DNA from: Hordeum vulgare subsp. vulgare
Lineage: Eukaryota > Streptophyta > Magnoliopsida > Poales > Poaceae
DNA: 64,000 nucleotides
Reading direction: 5' to 3'
Assembly (NCBI RefSeq): GCF_904849725.1
Contig: NC_058521.1
Location: 555,540,176-555,604,175 of the forward strand
A program made the position numbers and the translations under genes. Shown piece by piece: positions 22,394-32,760 of this stretch. Within the stretch, counting starts at the first letter, position 1. Each line of letters begins with the position of its first letter. The notes under the pieces are model-generated. The model searched no databases, was not told the origin of the DNA, and worked only from the letters and a program-made list of their open reading frames with translations.

Positions 22394-24055
22394 TACTCCC
22401 GTGGGGATTATTGGATTTTCCGAAGAGAAAGGGTTATATCGCAAAAAAGCATAAAGTATTTTCCTTATTTAATAAAACTAGTAAGAGTGTACAAGCTAGC
22501 AAGATAAACCACCACACATAAAATAAAAATAAATGCTTGCACCCAACTTGGCAAGGGGTTGTCAATCCCCTCATCTTGCTAGTTGTGAGGTAAAATCAAA
22601 TAGTGATATTCCAAACGACAAAGTAGTAAAGAGAGAAATAGAGCAATGCAAATAATAATTGAGAATGGACCCGGGGTCCATAGGTTCACTAATGTATTCT
22701 CTCTCTGAAGGTGGTAGTGCCATGATAAAAATAATACTGTTGGGTAATTGACTGATAAGAAACATTCATAACTACGATAATTCATGGCATAATCTTGTAT
22801 TGGCATCACGTCCGTGACAAATAGATCGTAATCCAACTGTATCTACTACTATTATACCACCCCAAAACCGCTATCCAGCATGCATCTCAAGGTATTAAGA
22901 ACCTGTTCGAAGTCCCTCCGCTCCGTTACTCTGCTCCCGGAGGAGCTAGAGCTATAGTTGAATATCACGGAGCAGGCAAATAGGTACTCCGTAGATCCTT
23001 GTATTTTACGGAGTCGGTGGGTTGCCGAACAGGTACTAAGTATGCAAGAAACAGAGTAACACAATAAGCATGATCGAAAAAAACCTAGCAATAATATCAA
23101 TCTACCTCATTTTATCCCTAGTAGAAACAACATATCACGTGCTCTTGCACGTTTTTTCACTCGCCAAGATCACCATGAGGTTGAACACACTAGTACGAGC
23201 CACTCAATTTGAAGAATTGCCCACCTATATTGGCCAGAGAAGAAAAATAACTCATAAAACATACACAGGTACTCAATTATACATCAAATAAAGTTGAAAA
23301 GATTCAATTATATTCAATGAACAATCTGGTCATAAATCCACAAACCATCGGATCCTAACAAACACACCATAATAATACATCAAATTGATCTCAAATGAGA
23401 TCACTGTATTAAAGATCAGAAAGAGACAGAGAAGAAGCCATCTAGCTATTACTATGGACTTGTAGGTTGATGTAGAGACCTCCCGTGGTGGTTTCCCTCT
23501 CTGGCAGAGCAACAAACACATGGCTCTAGATGGATCGCTTTAGAACAAAGGCTTGTAGGGGCGATAAATTCTTTCGCGTTTGCTTATGAGGGTTTAGAGA
23601 TATATGGATATTTATAGGCCAATAATTAGGTCAAACGAAGGCTCAAGGGTCCCACATGGTAAGATGGCGCGACCATTCTCCTAATCATGCCATCAGGCCA
23701 TGTGGCCGCCTCGTGGGTCCCCTCAACCTGCCCTGAAGCCTCTAGGGTCTCTTAATATCTAGAAAAAAAATATCAAAAACTTTCATGGCGTTTGGACCTT
23801 CCTAGGTATGAATTTTGCGTAAGAGCAAAACACATAAAATTAGAAACTTGCACTAAATAATAAGTTAATCCAGAAAAATAATATGAAATGATATAGTAAG
23901 CATAAAAACTGATAATATAATACACCCTCTGTCCAAAAAGAAGTGCCTTAACTTTGTACTAACTTCAGTACAAAATTGTATTAAGATTGAAACACTTAAG
24001 ATGGAGGGAGTAGCATTTAACAATACAAATTTATAAATATGCGGGAGAGATATCA
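22394..24055 (-). mobile_element. LTR remnant B, diverged relative of remnant A, reverse orientation
   Basis: On the minus strand it starts TGATATCTCTCCC at 24055 and ends near GGGAGTACA at about 22392. It matches remnant A in order and spacing but is strongly diverged, and it keeps the further 3' part that A has lost. It has its own hairpin, CCACATGG (23652-23659) / CCATGTGG (23698-23705) with inner GATGGC / GCCATC. The minus-strand TATAAATA at 23609-23616 lies 36 nt on. A Stowaway MITE sits inside it. A stretch at 22858-23037 (GGAGTCGGTGGGTTGCCGAAC) may be a small insert. Confidence 0.65.
23923..24010. mobile_element. Stowaway MITE inside LTR remnant B
   Basis: An 88-bp unit with CACCCTCTGTCC at one end and GATGGAGGGAG at the other, flanked by TA. 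The interior contains the TACAAAATTGTATTA near-palindrome common to Triticeae Stowaway elements. Confidence 0.75.
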
Positions 24056-25426
24056 TGCGACGCTAGCAACTGGTTCGCTGCACCGCCGACAAGATCGCTC
24101 ACCCACGGACGAGGTACGACGCAGTCACCAAGGCATTGTGTTCTCATTAATTATCGTCAACCTTGCTGGATGGACGTCATCTTGTACCCGAAGCCGTCGC
24201 GAGCGTCGCTCGGTTGGCCTCCTTGCCCGCAGCTTACACCGTCGCCGTCATCACAAGCACACTCTAAAGGAACTCCAATGTAACTCTATGTGTCTATGTG
24301 TGTTGCATATATATTAACTCTTAATCACGTTACCTATATGCAACACAACACCTTGACACTTACATCAGTCCTTGACACTTACATCAGTCCAGCCAATGGA
24401 CACAACCAAACAACATGTAGAAATTGCTTCAGTAATGCATGCAACCTACATGGAGACAACTAAATTAAATGTTGATGTTTTTTTGTGCATTAGCTCAATC
24501 AAGTCCAAGTGGGTGCAAAGGTGTTAAAAATGATGCATGTAACCAAACACATCATAAGTAAATTAATATGATGAGCGTCGTATTTGGAAGGTGCAGTCAT
24601 ATTATGATGTGGTAGAAAAAATGGATCGGATGAAAAATATCTATAAAGGAACATTTTGGAAGAAGGAAAACCGATTGATGAAGAGTTCTGCCTCATAGGG
24701 AAAGGAACAATCCATATTTTTTAAGTAGTAGAGAAATAATTTGATAGCCTAGGTCATGCATGATAAATAAATTAATATGATTGCATACAGAAAGATGCGA
24801 TGAAATATGGTGTGGAATCGAATGACGTAATTCCATGTCATAAAAAAGATAAGTTAATTAAGACGGAGTTCATGTCGTGCTACAGAAGGTGAGTAAATTA
24901 ATATAATTGAGCGGCATATTTGAATGGCGCGGTCAAATATGATGCGGTGGGAAAAACCGGATGGACGAAATAAATCGACGGAGGAACATGGTGGGTGGGG
25001 AAAACCAATGGATGAAGAATTCTGCGTGACACGAAAATGAACGCTACTAATTTTTCGAGTAGTAGAAATTTAGTAAGGGTTAGGCTTTATTTTATAATAT
25101 TGAAACAAAATGCAAAATCGTACCAAACCGACAATTGAACATTTCCAGAACCGGTTCATCATACTGTACTACAGAGAAGGAAGTTACAAAGAAAGCAATT
25201 GAACATCAGTAGAATAAAAATAAAATAAAAAAACGAAAAGCAGAGAGCGACGAGCGAACACAATGGTGTGTGGGCTAAGCCTAAGCTGGGGAGCGGCGAA
25301 GCAAGTGGAACCGTCGACCCGGCCGGCCTCCCCCCACCTGAATCCAGATCCCTCTCCGCTCCGCTCTCCCCACCTACCTCGTCGCCACGGACAAAACCCC
25401 CGGCCGCTCTCCATCCCGAGCCGCCG
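24056..25426. other. Upstream region of the BTB/pentapeptide gene, with repeats
   Basis: No gene is seen before 25427. CCTTGACACTTACATCAGT is present twice in tandem at about 24351-24389. A diverged direct repeat of about 180 bp lies at 24558-24733 and 24894-25075; both copies open TAAATTAATAT and end near GAGTAGTAGAAAT. The last 200 bases are rich in short C/T tracts (25330-25400), typical of a grass 5' untranslated leader. A TATA-like TTTATAATATTG at 25090-25101 is too far upstream to assign. Confidence 0.55.
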
Positions 25427-28400
25427 ATGCAGTCGCCGGAGCCCTCCTCCTCCGCCGCGCCGGTCCTCCTCAACATCGGTCCGTTCCTTATCCCTCGGCC
25501 CCCGTCCGGCCCGCGATTCGAGGCTTACCACTGCGGTGTTGTCTGCGGCGCAGGGGGGAGGAAGTACGCGACCACCGCCGAGACGCTCACGCAGCGGGAG
25601 CCCGACTCCATGCTCGCCGCCATGTTCAGCGGCAGGCACACGCTCCCGCACCACCCCACCACGGTACGGCCCCTCGACTGGCGCTCCCCGCCTCTCTCGT
25701 TGCGATCTTCCGGCAGCTGCAGGCTCAGAGGCTCAGTGCGGGTGCAGGGGGCGGTGTTCGTGGACAGGGATGGGAAGCATTTCAGGCACATCCTCAACTG
25801 GCTAAGGGACGGTGCCATCCCCACGCTCTCAGAGTCCGAGTACCACCAACTCCTGCGAGAAGCGGAGTACTACCAGTTGCTCGTAAGAGATTCAGAGACT
25901 CTCCATTGCACATTTGGTTCATTGGGTTCTAGCTTCGGAATCAGATGTAGTCATATGGTGATGATTTGTTTGTAGGGTTTGGCTGATTACGTAAATGAGA
26001 AATTGGCTTTGAAAAAGACTGACAATTCGTGCGAGGCTGAATTGACACGCAAAGATGTGATCAAGTGCATTCAAGCCCAGAAAATCAGATTTCGCGGCCT
26101 GAATCTATCCGGCCTTGATCTATCTAAGCTTGTAAGATTCTAGGGAGACTCTTTGCTTGTTGTTTCTCTATTGTCATTACCGTTTACAGCTGCAATTCCT
26201 GTACTTGGTCAGCTTATCTTACATTGATGATAAAGTCGAACAAGCAATTTTCTTTTTTCCTAAATCTTTCCTTGTTTACTAATTGCACTATTTTAAATGC
26301 ATTTTTTGGTACTTTGCAGGACTTATCAGAGGTGGACTTCAGCTATGCGTGCATCCAGAGAACCAACTTTTCGCATGCTAATCTTCATAAAGCAAAGTTT
26401 AGGGTATGCCACATTATCACTCACGCCAAGATTTTGCACTGTCAGTTATCTTCTTTTGAAGCAGTTCAATCCAGTTTCACTAGCTAAAGGGAACTTTCCA
26501 AGACATTCTTGTATGGAATATATACTGTATCATTAACGCGTTGCGCTGCATTATTTTGCAGCAGGTGGAAGCTGCACATTCTTCATTTGAACATGCAAAT
26601 TTACATGAGTAAGATACACAGTCGATCTTCTTCTGGTCCCGTGGATTGTATCTAAGATGATATTTTCTATCCTTTTCTTTTTGTATGGGTGCCTAAGAAA
26701 CTGGTTAATATCCATTTCCCTCCTTATATGCTAATTTTTGTTTGTATATGCTGTTTGAAAGTGCTCACTTTTGGATAATAACAGGTGTGAGCTTACTGGA
26801 GCAAATCTTCAAGAAGCTGTCCTAGACAGAGCAAATGTTCAAAGCGCAAACCTGCAAGGTATACAATCCCCCCACCCTACCCCAAATCATGTATTTAACT
26901 TGATCGCAGCTTATTTCGTATTTTATTTTTGTTTATACACACACTGTATATTGCTAAAGTAAATCTGAAGCTTCTCTTGTTTCTACATTTTCTTGCCTTT
27001 GTGACCACTGTATCACTAGGGCAGTTCTTTGTAACTTACCATGTTAAGCTGTCCTTTGCCCTCTCTTTCCCTTCGGGGTGTGCAAAAGTAGATTTAATCA
27101 TATACTTGAAAAGGTTCTTATAAGTGGCTATGGTTCACAAAACCAAGTATGAAGCGATTGATTTGCTAGACTATTTTTGCAGATGCATGCTTAACGGGAT
27201 GTAGCTTCATTGAGACAGATGTCCGTTCAGCCCATTTACAGGTTTGCAAATTGTTGTGAGTAGTGTATTTCTTCATAAACATTCCCTGTTTTCTGCTTTG
27301 CTGCTGAAAGTCCTTGCTGACATATGAAGTCGCTGTTCACTATACAAAATAATCATAATGAACAACACCATACGCAAAGCATTGGTTATAAGGCGTCCCG
27401 CCTTGGATGCCTAGGCGGCAAGACGCCCTGGCAGCGCCTTACAATTATGTCTGCTTTAAGCACTTAGGCGTCAGGGTGGTTGGTGCTGGTCTTACGGCCT
27501 TATAAACAATGATGCAAAGCATACTTGTTAGATGCTAGTTCTTCCACTAGTGGCACTTAGGTATATCTATTTTTCACCTCTGCAACATGTGTAGCATCTG
27601 AAATATGTAAGCAGAGTCCAGCACATGCCCGGAGTATGAACTGCATACAGGACATATGTTTTATCTATTTGTATCCATAATTCCATGTCGTTCTTCCCTA
27701 GATACAGTGGCGGAGCTACGGCTGGGCAAAACCAGGCCATGGCCCGCCCAGCTCAATGAAAATTTAGTGAAGACTGGTTCTGAATTTGGGCCCTAAGAGC
27801 AAAACTTCAGATGTATACTGTACTATTTTTTAAGCTGGTCCGTTTTGGCCCGCCCAAAGATGTGGATGTAGCTCCGCCTCTGCCTAGATAGTCACACGTA
27901 GAAGCTTCCTGTGGAGTTACTTTTAGCAATTAAAAAATCATCTAACTATGGGTGCTGGTTATTCGTTTCTTATGTATGTTATCCGGTCCTTGCCCCAGGT
28001 TTGTACTTCATACAGGACAAATTTCTATCTTTTTGTCCCCATAGGTCCATGTTGTTCTTCTCTAGATAGTCGCACATAGAAGCTTCCTATAAAAATTCTT
28101 TTTGGTAATTAGAAAACGTCAAAGGGAAAGGCTGCGTACTATAGACCTAAAGTGGTCGGACCCTTCCCCGGACCCTGTGCAAGCGGGAGCTACGTGCACC
28201 AGGCTGCCTTTTTTTTTTATTAGAAAACGTCAAAGTTTGGATGTTGATTATTTAATTTCCTGTGTGTCTTGTTGTGAATTCCAATGAATTTTCAGAGTGC
28301 TAATCTTACGGGTGCCGATTTGAATGGAGCTAACCTTGAAGGGGCCAATCTCAAGGTAAAATAACTTTATGATAGAAATTTATTAAAACGAAAACCTCAC

Positions 28401-29577
28401 GCTACAATCTGCTGATTATCTGGTTCATATCTAGTGTAGCACAATATCTTGTTGTCAAACTATTGTAGCAAATCTTAGTATGTTACACACTATATCATAC
28501 ATGCCTGTTCATCGTAAAACTTGAATTTTAATTTTATGGATTTGTAGTCTATCTTTACTCTCATGTTTGGAACTGAAGAAGCTTCCAGATAAAATAAAGT
28601 GCGCTATCATCTTAAATGTTCTTCCGTACTAGGTAGTGTCATAATGTCAGCATATACAAACATCTATTTAGATTAAAAAAAACGCGGTTAAAGGGGGAAG
28701 TTCCCTCCCTTAACTGTATGTTGTTCGGTAGAAATGTGACCTCCTGTGGATCGAACATGGCTGGGCAAGCTTACACCCGTGAGCTCTAGCCATCCGAGCC
28801 AGCGCTCAGTTCTCACAAACATTTTATAAAGTAGTGATCTAAAATGTCTTATACTCCCTCTGTACCTAAATAATTACTAGTTCTTCCCAACTACAATTAT
28901 CTAGGTACAGAGGGAGTATTTGTTTACAGAGGGAGTATTTATCAGGGCTTTCTTTAGTTCTCTGTAAGCATCTAACATTCACACAAGTTAAATTGTGCTA
29001 ACCCTCAGCAAACTATCATAACATGGAGTACCCATCATCTTTGTCCAGAATATTGACTGTTCGATATGTTAAGTAAGCCATGTTGTTTACTTATTCTGTT
29101 TGATGAAGCATGCATAAATGAAAGGACGTTAGCGAAGTCAAACATTTTTTTTCTGTATTCGCATACTTGTCCTCACTATGTCATTCATACCAATATGCTA
29201 AGCTAGTCCGGTTTGCAGGGGGCTAAGTTGTCCGGTGCAAACTTGCAAGGGGCAAATCTTCAGCGAGCCTACTTGAGAGAAGTTGATTTGCGTGAAACTG
29301 TATGTTGTCCTGTTTGCTATTTATTTTACCTGAATAGTGAATATTTCGCTTCATGCATAATTTGAACAATTTATATACTCCAATTATTTTGCAAATACAA
29401 AGAGCAATAATTTGTCATATATTCTTGTTTTATTTTTCTGGTGATATAGGATTAGAAATCCTGAAGAATCTTGCATTTACCTCCTTTATCTTAAGAAATA
29501 AACTATGTCTGCTTTGGTAATAGGATTTAACCGGTGCTAAGCTTGGAGGAGCAAATCTTCTTGGGGCTATCAGATAG
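25427..29577 (+). CDS. BTB/POZ and pentapeptide-repeat protein, FIP2-like, 11 exons
   Basis: Exons: 25427-25478, 25554-25663, 25748-25882, 25976-26131, 26320-26403, 26562-26608, 26785-26858, 27183-27241, 28296-28355, 29219-29299, 29524-29577; 303 codons plus stop. Every intron has GT...AG ends and all phases join. Residues 13-99 form a T1-type BTB domain (NIGGRKYATT, REPDSMLAAMFSGR, FVDRDGKHFRHILNWLRDG). Residues from about 140 to the end are pentapeptide repeats of the A(N/D)LxG type. This order and length match Arabidopsis FIP2 (At5g55000), which was described as binding a formin and is related to KCTD proteins. A role as a cytosolic adaptor, perhaps for a CUL3 ligase, is inference. The ATG at 25427 is chosen because the BTB domain starts right after it. 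No disabling change is seen. Confidence 0.9.
27380..27511. mobile_element. hAT-type MITE in intron 8
   Basis: A 132-bp unit with terminal inverted repeats CATTGGTTATAAGGC and GCCTTATAAACAATG. The 8-bp flanks ACGCAAAG and ATGCAAAG differ at one base; an 8-bp duplication points to the hAT superfamily. Confidence 0.7.
27705..27882. mobile_element. hAT-type MITE in intron 8 with exact 8-bp duplication
   Basis: A 178-bp unit with ends CAGTGGCGGAGCTAC and GTAGCTCCGCCTCTG, flanked by CCTAGATA on both sides (27697-27704, 27883-27890). The ends are those of a common grass hAT MITE. It has landed in one copy of an intronic duplication (the sibling site is at about 28060-28068). Confidence 0.8.
28125..28218 (+). 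mobile_element. 5'-truncated SINE (Au-like) in intron 8
   Basis: Ninety-four bases ending GCACCAGGCTGCC and a T-run, matching the 3' end of the Au SINE as I remember it. It is flanked by a perfect 17-bp duplication, ATTAGAAAACGTCAAAG, at 28108-28124 and 28219-28235. The tRNA-derived head is missing, as expected from incomplete reverse transcription. Confidence 0.75.
28675..28812 (-). mobile_element. tRNA-derived SINE in intron 9, minus strand
   Basis: Read on the minus strand it has an A-box-like TGGCTCGGATGG near the head, a B-box GTTCGATCC about 45 nt later, and an A/T-rich tail at the plus-strand run of A at 28675-28684. These are the pol III promoter boxes of a tRNA-derived SINE. The limits are approximate and no clear target duplication was found. 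Confidence 0.55.
28854..28916. mobile_element. Short Stowaway MITE in intron 9
   Basis: A 63-bp unit flanked by TA, with ends CTCCCTCTGTACCTA and TAGGTACAGAGGGAG. A second copy of just the right end (TTTACAGAGGGAGTA) follows at 28924-28938, so the end has been duplicated. Confidence 0.7.
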
Positions 29578-31929
29578 TACAACAAGAGAGGCTGACATCA
29601 TGTACACTTTACAAATTAATCTGTCATATGCAATGTCTTGCAGTTTTGATCTTAGTGGTTGTAATGGAGAAGAGCTCAAATGAAAATGGGTACGCAAACG
29701 TTCAGGCATTCGGTGTACCAAAGCAAATGCACGCTGGGGCAAATAGTTTCTTGCTGTCATGCCTCTCAGTGTTAATTGTTGTACAAAGAACTGTTATATC
29801 ACACTCCGACTAGAATTCAATGAGTCTGGCTAGTTGTTAGATATCTGTGCTAAATCTTCATTGTGGCACAAGGAATTCAAAATGTGCACAGCGGTTGCAT
29901 ATGGGGATGCTGTATCTGTATCTGAATTGTTGGAGGCTGGTGTATGCTGTTTCTTATGCGTGGATTGCAAAGTACTTCCTTTGTTCCTAAATATAAGTCT
30001 TTTTAATTTTTTTTACTAGGAACTACATACGGATGTACATAGGCGTACTTTAGCTTATAGATTTATTCATTTTGTTCGTAGCTCCGACACTGCTCCTACT
30101 TGACGGACTGACCGGGCGCCTCCACGGGCCCTCTTATCCTTCCTATATTTGTCCTTAATGTGAGGGTTTACGGACATCCCGGGCCTATAGGGATGATATG
30201 ATGGATCTGGTTGGATCATTCTTTTCTTCTTCTCTCTTTTATCTGATCACTGACCAGACGCTTCCGTGTGCGTTTGAGAGGTCGTTTGAGGTGTCCGGAT
30301 GAAGATGCTCTTAAGACTTTGGCGCAACTGTTTGTCGCTGAACTGCCTTTGAGTGTGTGTTGAGCCTATGCTTTTATGGGTTTATGCTATGCCTGCTTAT
30401 CTATGTTATGTCCGCGAGTGTGCTGGTAACCTCAGCCCTTCAACGAGAGGTTACTAGACCACATGTGTTGCATGTAACCACACACCACACGCTGTAGACT
30501 ACATGTGTTGCATGTAACCACACACTGTGCATCTGCGAACATGCTTGCAACGAAATTCGATGCGTGCGTTTCTTCTCAGCCATACCAGGGAGGATGCAAA
30601 CACATAAACTATGTGCAAAACATGAGTTTTCGTTTGTATTCACTCAACCAAGCCTAGCTAACTCGATCAAAACATGAGTTTTCGTTTGTATTCACTCAAC
30701 CAAGCCTTAGCTAACTCGATCACATATACAAGGAGGCAAAATATGATACGTGCAACCAAACACTCCCCCATGCCAGCTGTTGGTGTTCAATCATCATCTA
30801 TGAGCGCCGTATTAGTCGACGTATCAATCATCTTGTACCGAGCATAAAACATCGCCACAAGGAGCAGTGTCGGCACCAACTTGTTCTAGTCCACAAATCT
30901 GTATGCATGCCAACACTAGTGTGTTCTTCCTCTTCACCCCAGGACAGTTTCTCACGTCTTCCTCCTCTTACCGTCCGTGCATCCATCGCTCGTCATCGCT
31001 TGTGACCCGTGTTACATTTTCTGATTTTGGTTAAATTTTATCTAGTTCCAGTGTGCTTTAGTATTCATCTAGCCCCTTAAGTGGAAATGTATCTAGCCCC
31101 TTAAGTGTGTTTTACTGTTCATGACATATGATTAGAGGGGCTAAGACTTTAATTGAGTGATCCTCCGGTGTTTAGTCCCAACTGATGAAAATGATGGAGG
31201 TGATAGACTGCCCATTCACGCAAAAAGGTGTCGACTATTGCAAAAGTTAAGAGAATTTTGGGCTTTGAGTCGCAGGAAGGCCACACTATTAAGCGAGTTA
31301 GGTCTTCTATAAGTTTGGGGATCACGATACACTTTTTTAGTCAAAACCCACACCAAAAAAGAACCACACACATAGCCATGTTAGAAAATCCCATCTCAAA
31401 CCTAACAGTGGCATCATCTCTCTATACCTTGGAACTCCAAAGGTCCAAGACCCCCGGATCTTTGGGGTCGAGTTGACATTGCCTTTGGACATGAGGAACT
31501 CCAACCCCTGACCCCTGGATCTTGGAGTACTCAATGACACATGCTCTGGATAGGCAGGATCTCCGGGGCTCCATACCTAGGATTGCCGGGATACCGACCC
31601 TTAGGTTTTGGTTCTGGATATGATGCATGTCCAGGGCTCTGAACTCCTGACCTATGGAGTGCGCTACTAGTGGGGATAACAGTTGCATTTAAACAAGATT
31701 ATATAAGCGACCTTCCCTCTACCTCTAGACCCAATCTCGAAATCTAAACCCCCCATTGTTGAACTGAAAAAGATTACCCCCATTGATTCCTCCAACATAA
31801 AATTGAGGATTCAAAGAGGAACCCTAGATCTACATTCCACTAAAGAAAATCGTGACCCTCCTACTTGTGCTCTACCAAACTTGTTACCCTTGGATTTTGT
31901 AAATCTTAGGTGGTAGGAGTCTTTCCTGA
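29578..31929. other. 3' flank of the BTB/pentapeptide gene and intergenic region
   Basis: The 3' untranslated part of the gene probably covers the first few hundred bases, but no poly(A) signal stands out. A truncated Stowaway-like unit begins at 29975 (CTTCCTTTGTTCCTAAATA). Two local tandem duplications are seen: ACATGTGTTGCATGTAACC with flanks at 30457-30530, and a unit of about 54 bp (AAAACATGAGTTTTCGTTTG start) repeated at about 30617-30724. TATCTAGCCCCTTAAGTG also recurs at 31065-31110. No gene is supported between 29900 and 31929. Confidence 0.5.
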
Positions 31930-32442
31930 TGTTACGCAATCCCGGGTCCGCTAACACCAGCGTTTCCGATCCACATGCGTCAACATGCCCAACCGGAGAG
32001 CAACACCGACTTATGACAGGCCTTGAACCCTTTCCCCCCAAAAGACTAGCCTGTTAGGAGGGGACACCCTTGCCCTTATAAGTCGTGTTATGTCAACCGA
32101 TGTGGGACTAAACCCAACAATCACCCCCTCACACATCGGTCACCCATGGGCCCGCTAACACCAGCGTTCCAGCCCACCTACCATGACCGACCACCCGTGA
32201 GTCCACCGAGATTTATTCCGGGCACCTGGGCTCTGATACCACTTGTTACGCAATCCCGGGTCCGCTAACACCAGCGTTTTCGACCCACATGCGTCAACAG
32301 GCCCAACCGGAGAGCAACACCGACTTATGACAGGCCTTGGGCCCTCTCCCCCCGAAAGACTAGCCTTTTAGGAGGGGACACCCTCACCCTTATAAGTCGT
32401 GTTATGTCTCCTCCCACAATCGATGTGGGACTAAACCCAACA
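31930..32442 (-). mobile_element. Complete TRIM retrotransposon with exact 5-bp duplication
   Basis: A 513-bp element, read on the minus strand, has two LTRs (32244-32442 and 31930-32119) that start TGTTGGGTTTAGTCCCAC or a one-base variant and end GCGTAACA. A 124-bp interior lies between them. The primer site AGTGGTATCAGAGCC (complement of 32229-32243) follows the 5' LTR directly and matches the initiator Met tRNA type. A purine-rich GTGAGGGGGTGATTG precedes the 3' LTR. CCTGA flanks both sides (31925-31929, 32443-32447). There is no coding capacity, so it must have moved using proteins from another element. Confidence 0.88.
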
Positions 32443-32447
32443 CCTGA

Positions 32448-32760
32448 AAGTATCCTTGTGTGTGGTGTGCTCCGAAAAAGTTTGTAAAGGTCTGATGATT
32501 GCAAGACAAATTATCGGTGATTTGATGATATATATTAAACACTGATCTTCCCTAGTAATTTCATGCCAAATAATCTTTGAACAGACGGGTTTACAATTTA
32601 CAGTTCATAGGGAACCGAACAGTCAACCAAAATAAATCAAATCAAATAAACAATCATACGCGCAGATGAGAAATTACATCTACAACGAGACATCTCTTCG
32701 ATAATAATAGTGGTAGTGTATATGTCTAGAGATGAGTTGATAATACTAGCAATGTTTGTT
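32448..32760. other. Spacer between the TRIM and the expansin; expansin 3' flank
   Basis: This AT-rich stretch probably holds the 3' untranslated region of the minus-strand expansin gene in its right half. I see no reading frame or repeat worth naming. Confidence 0.4.

Noticed and set aside
25268..25426. Upstream extension of the BTB gene reading frame (first ATG at 25268)
   Set aside because: The frame is open only because the leader is C-rich. The BTB domain starts directly after the ATG at 25427, and the resulting 303-residue length fits the family.
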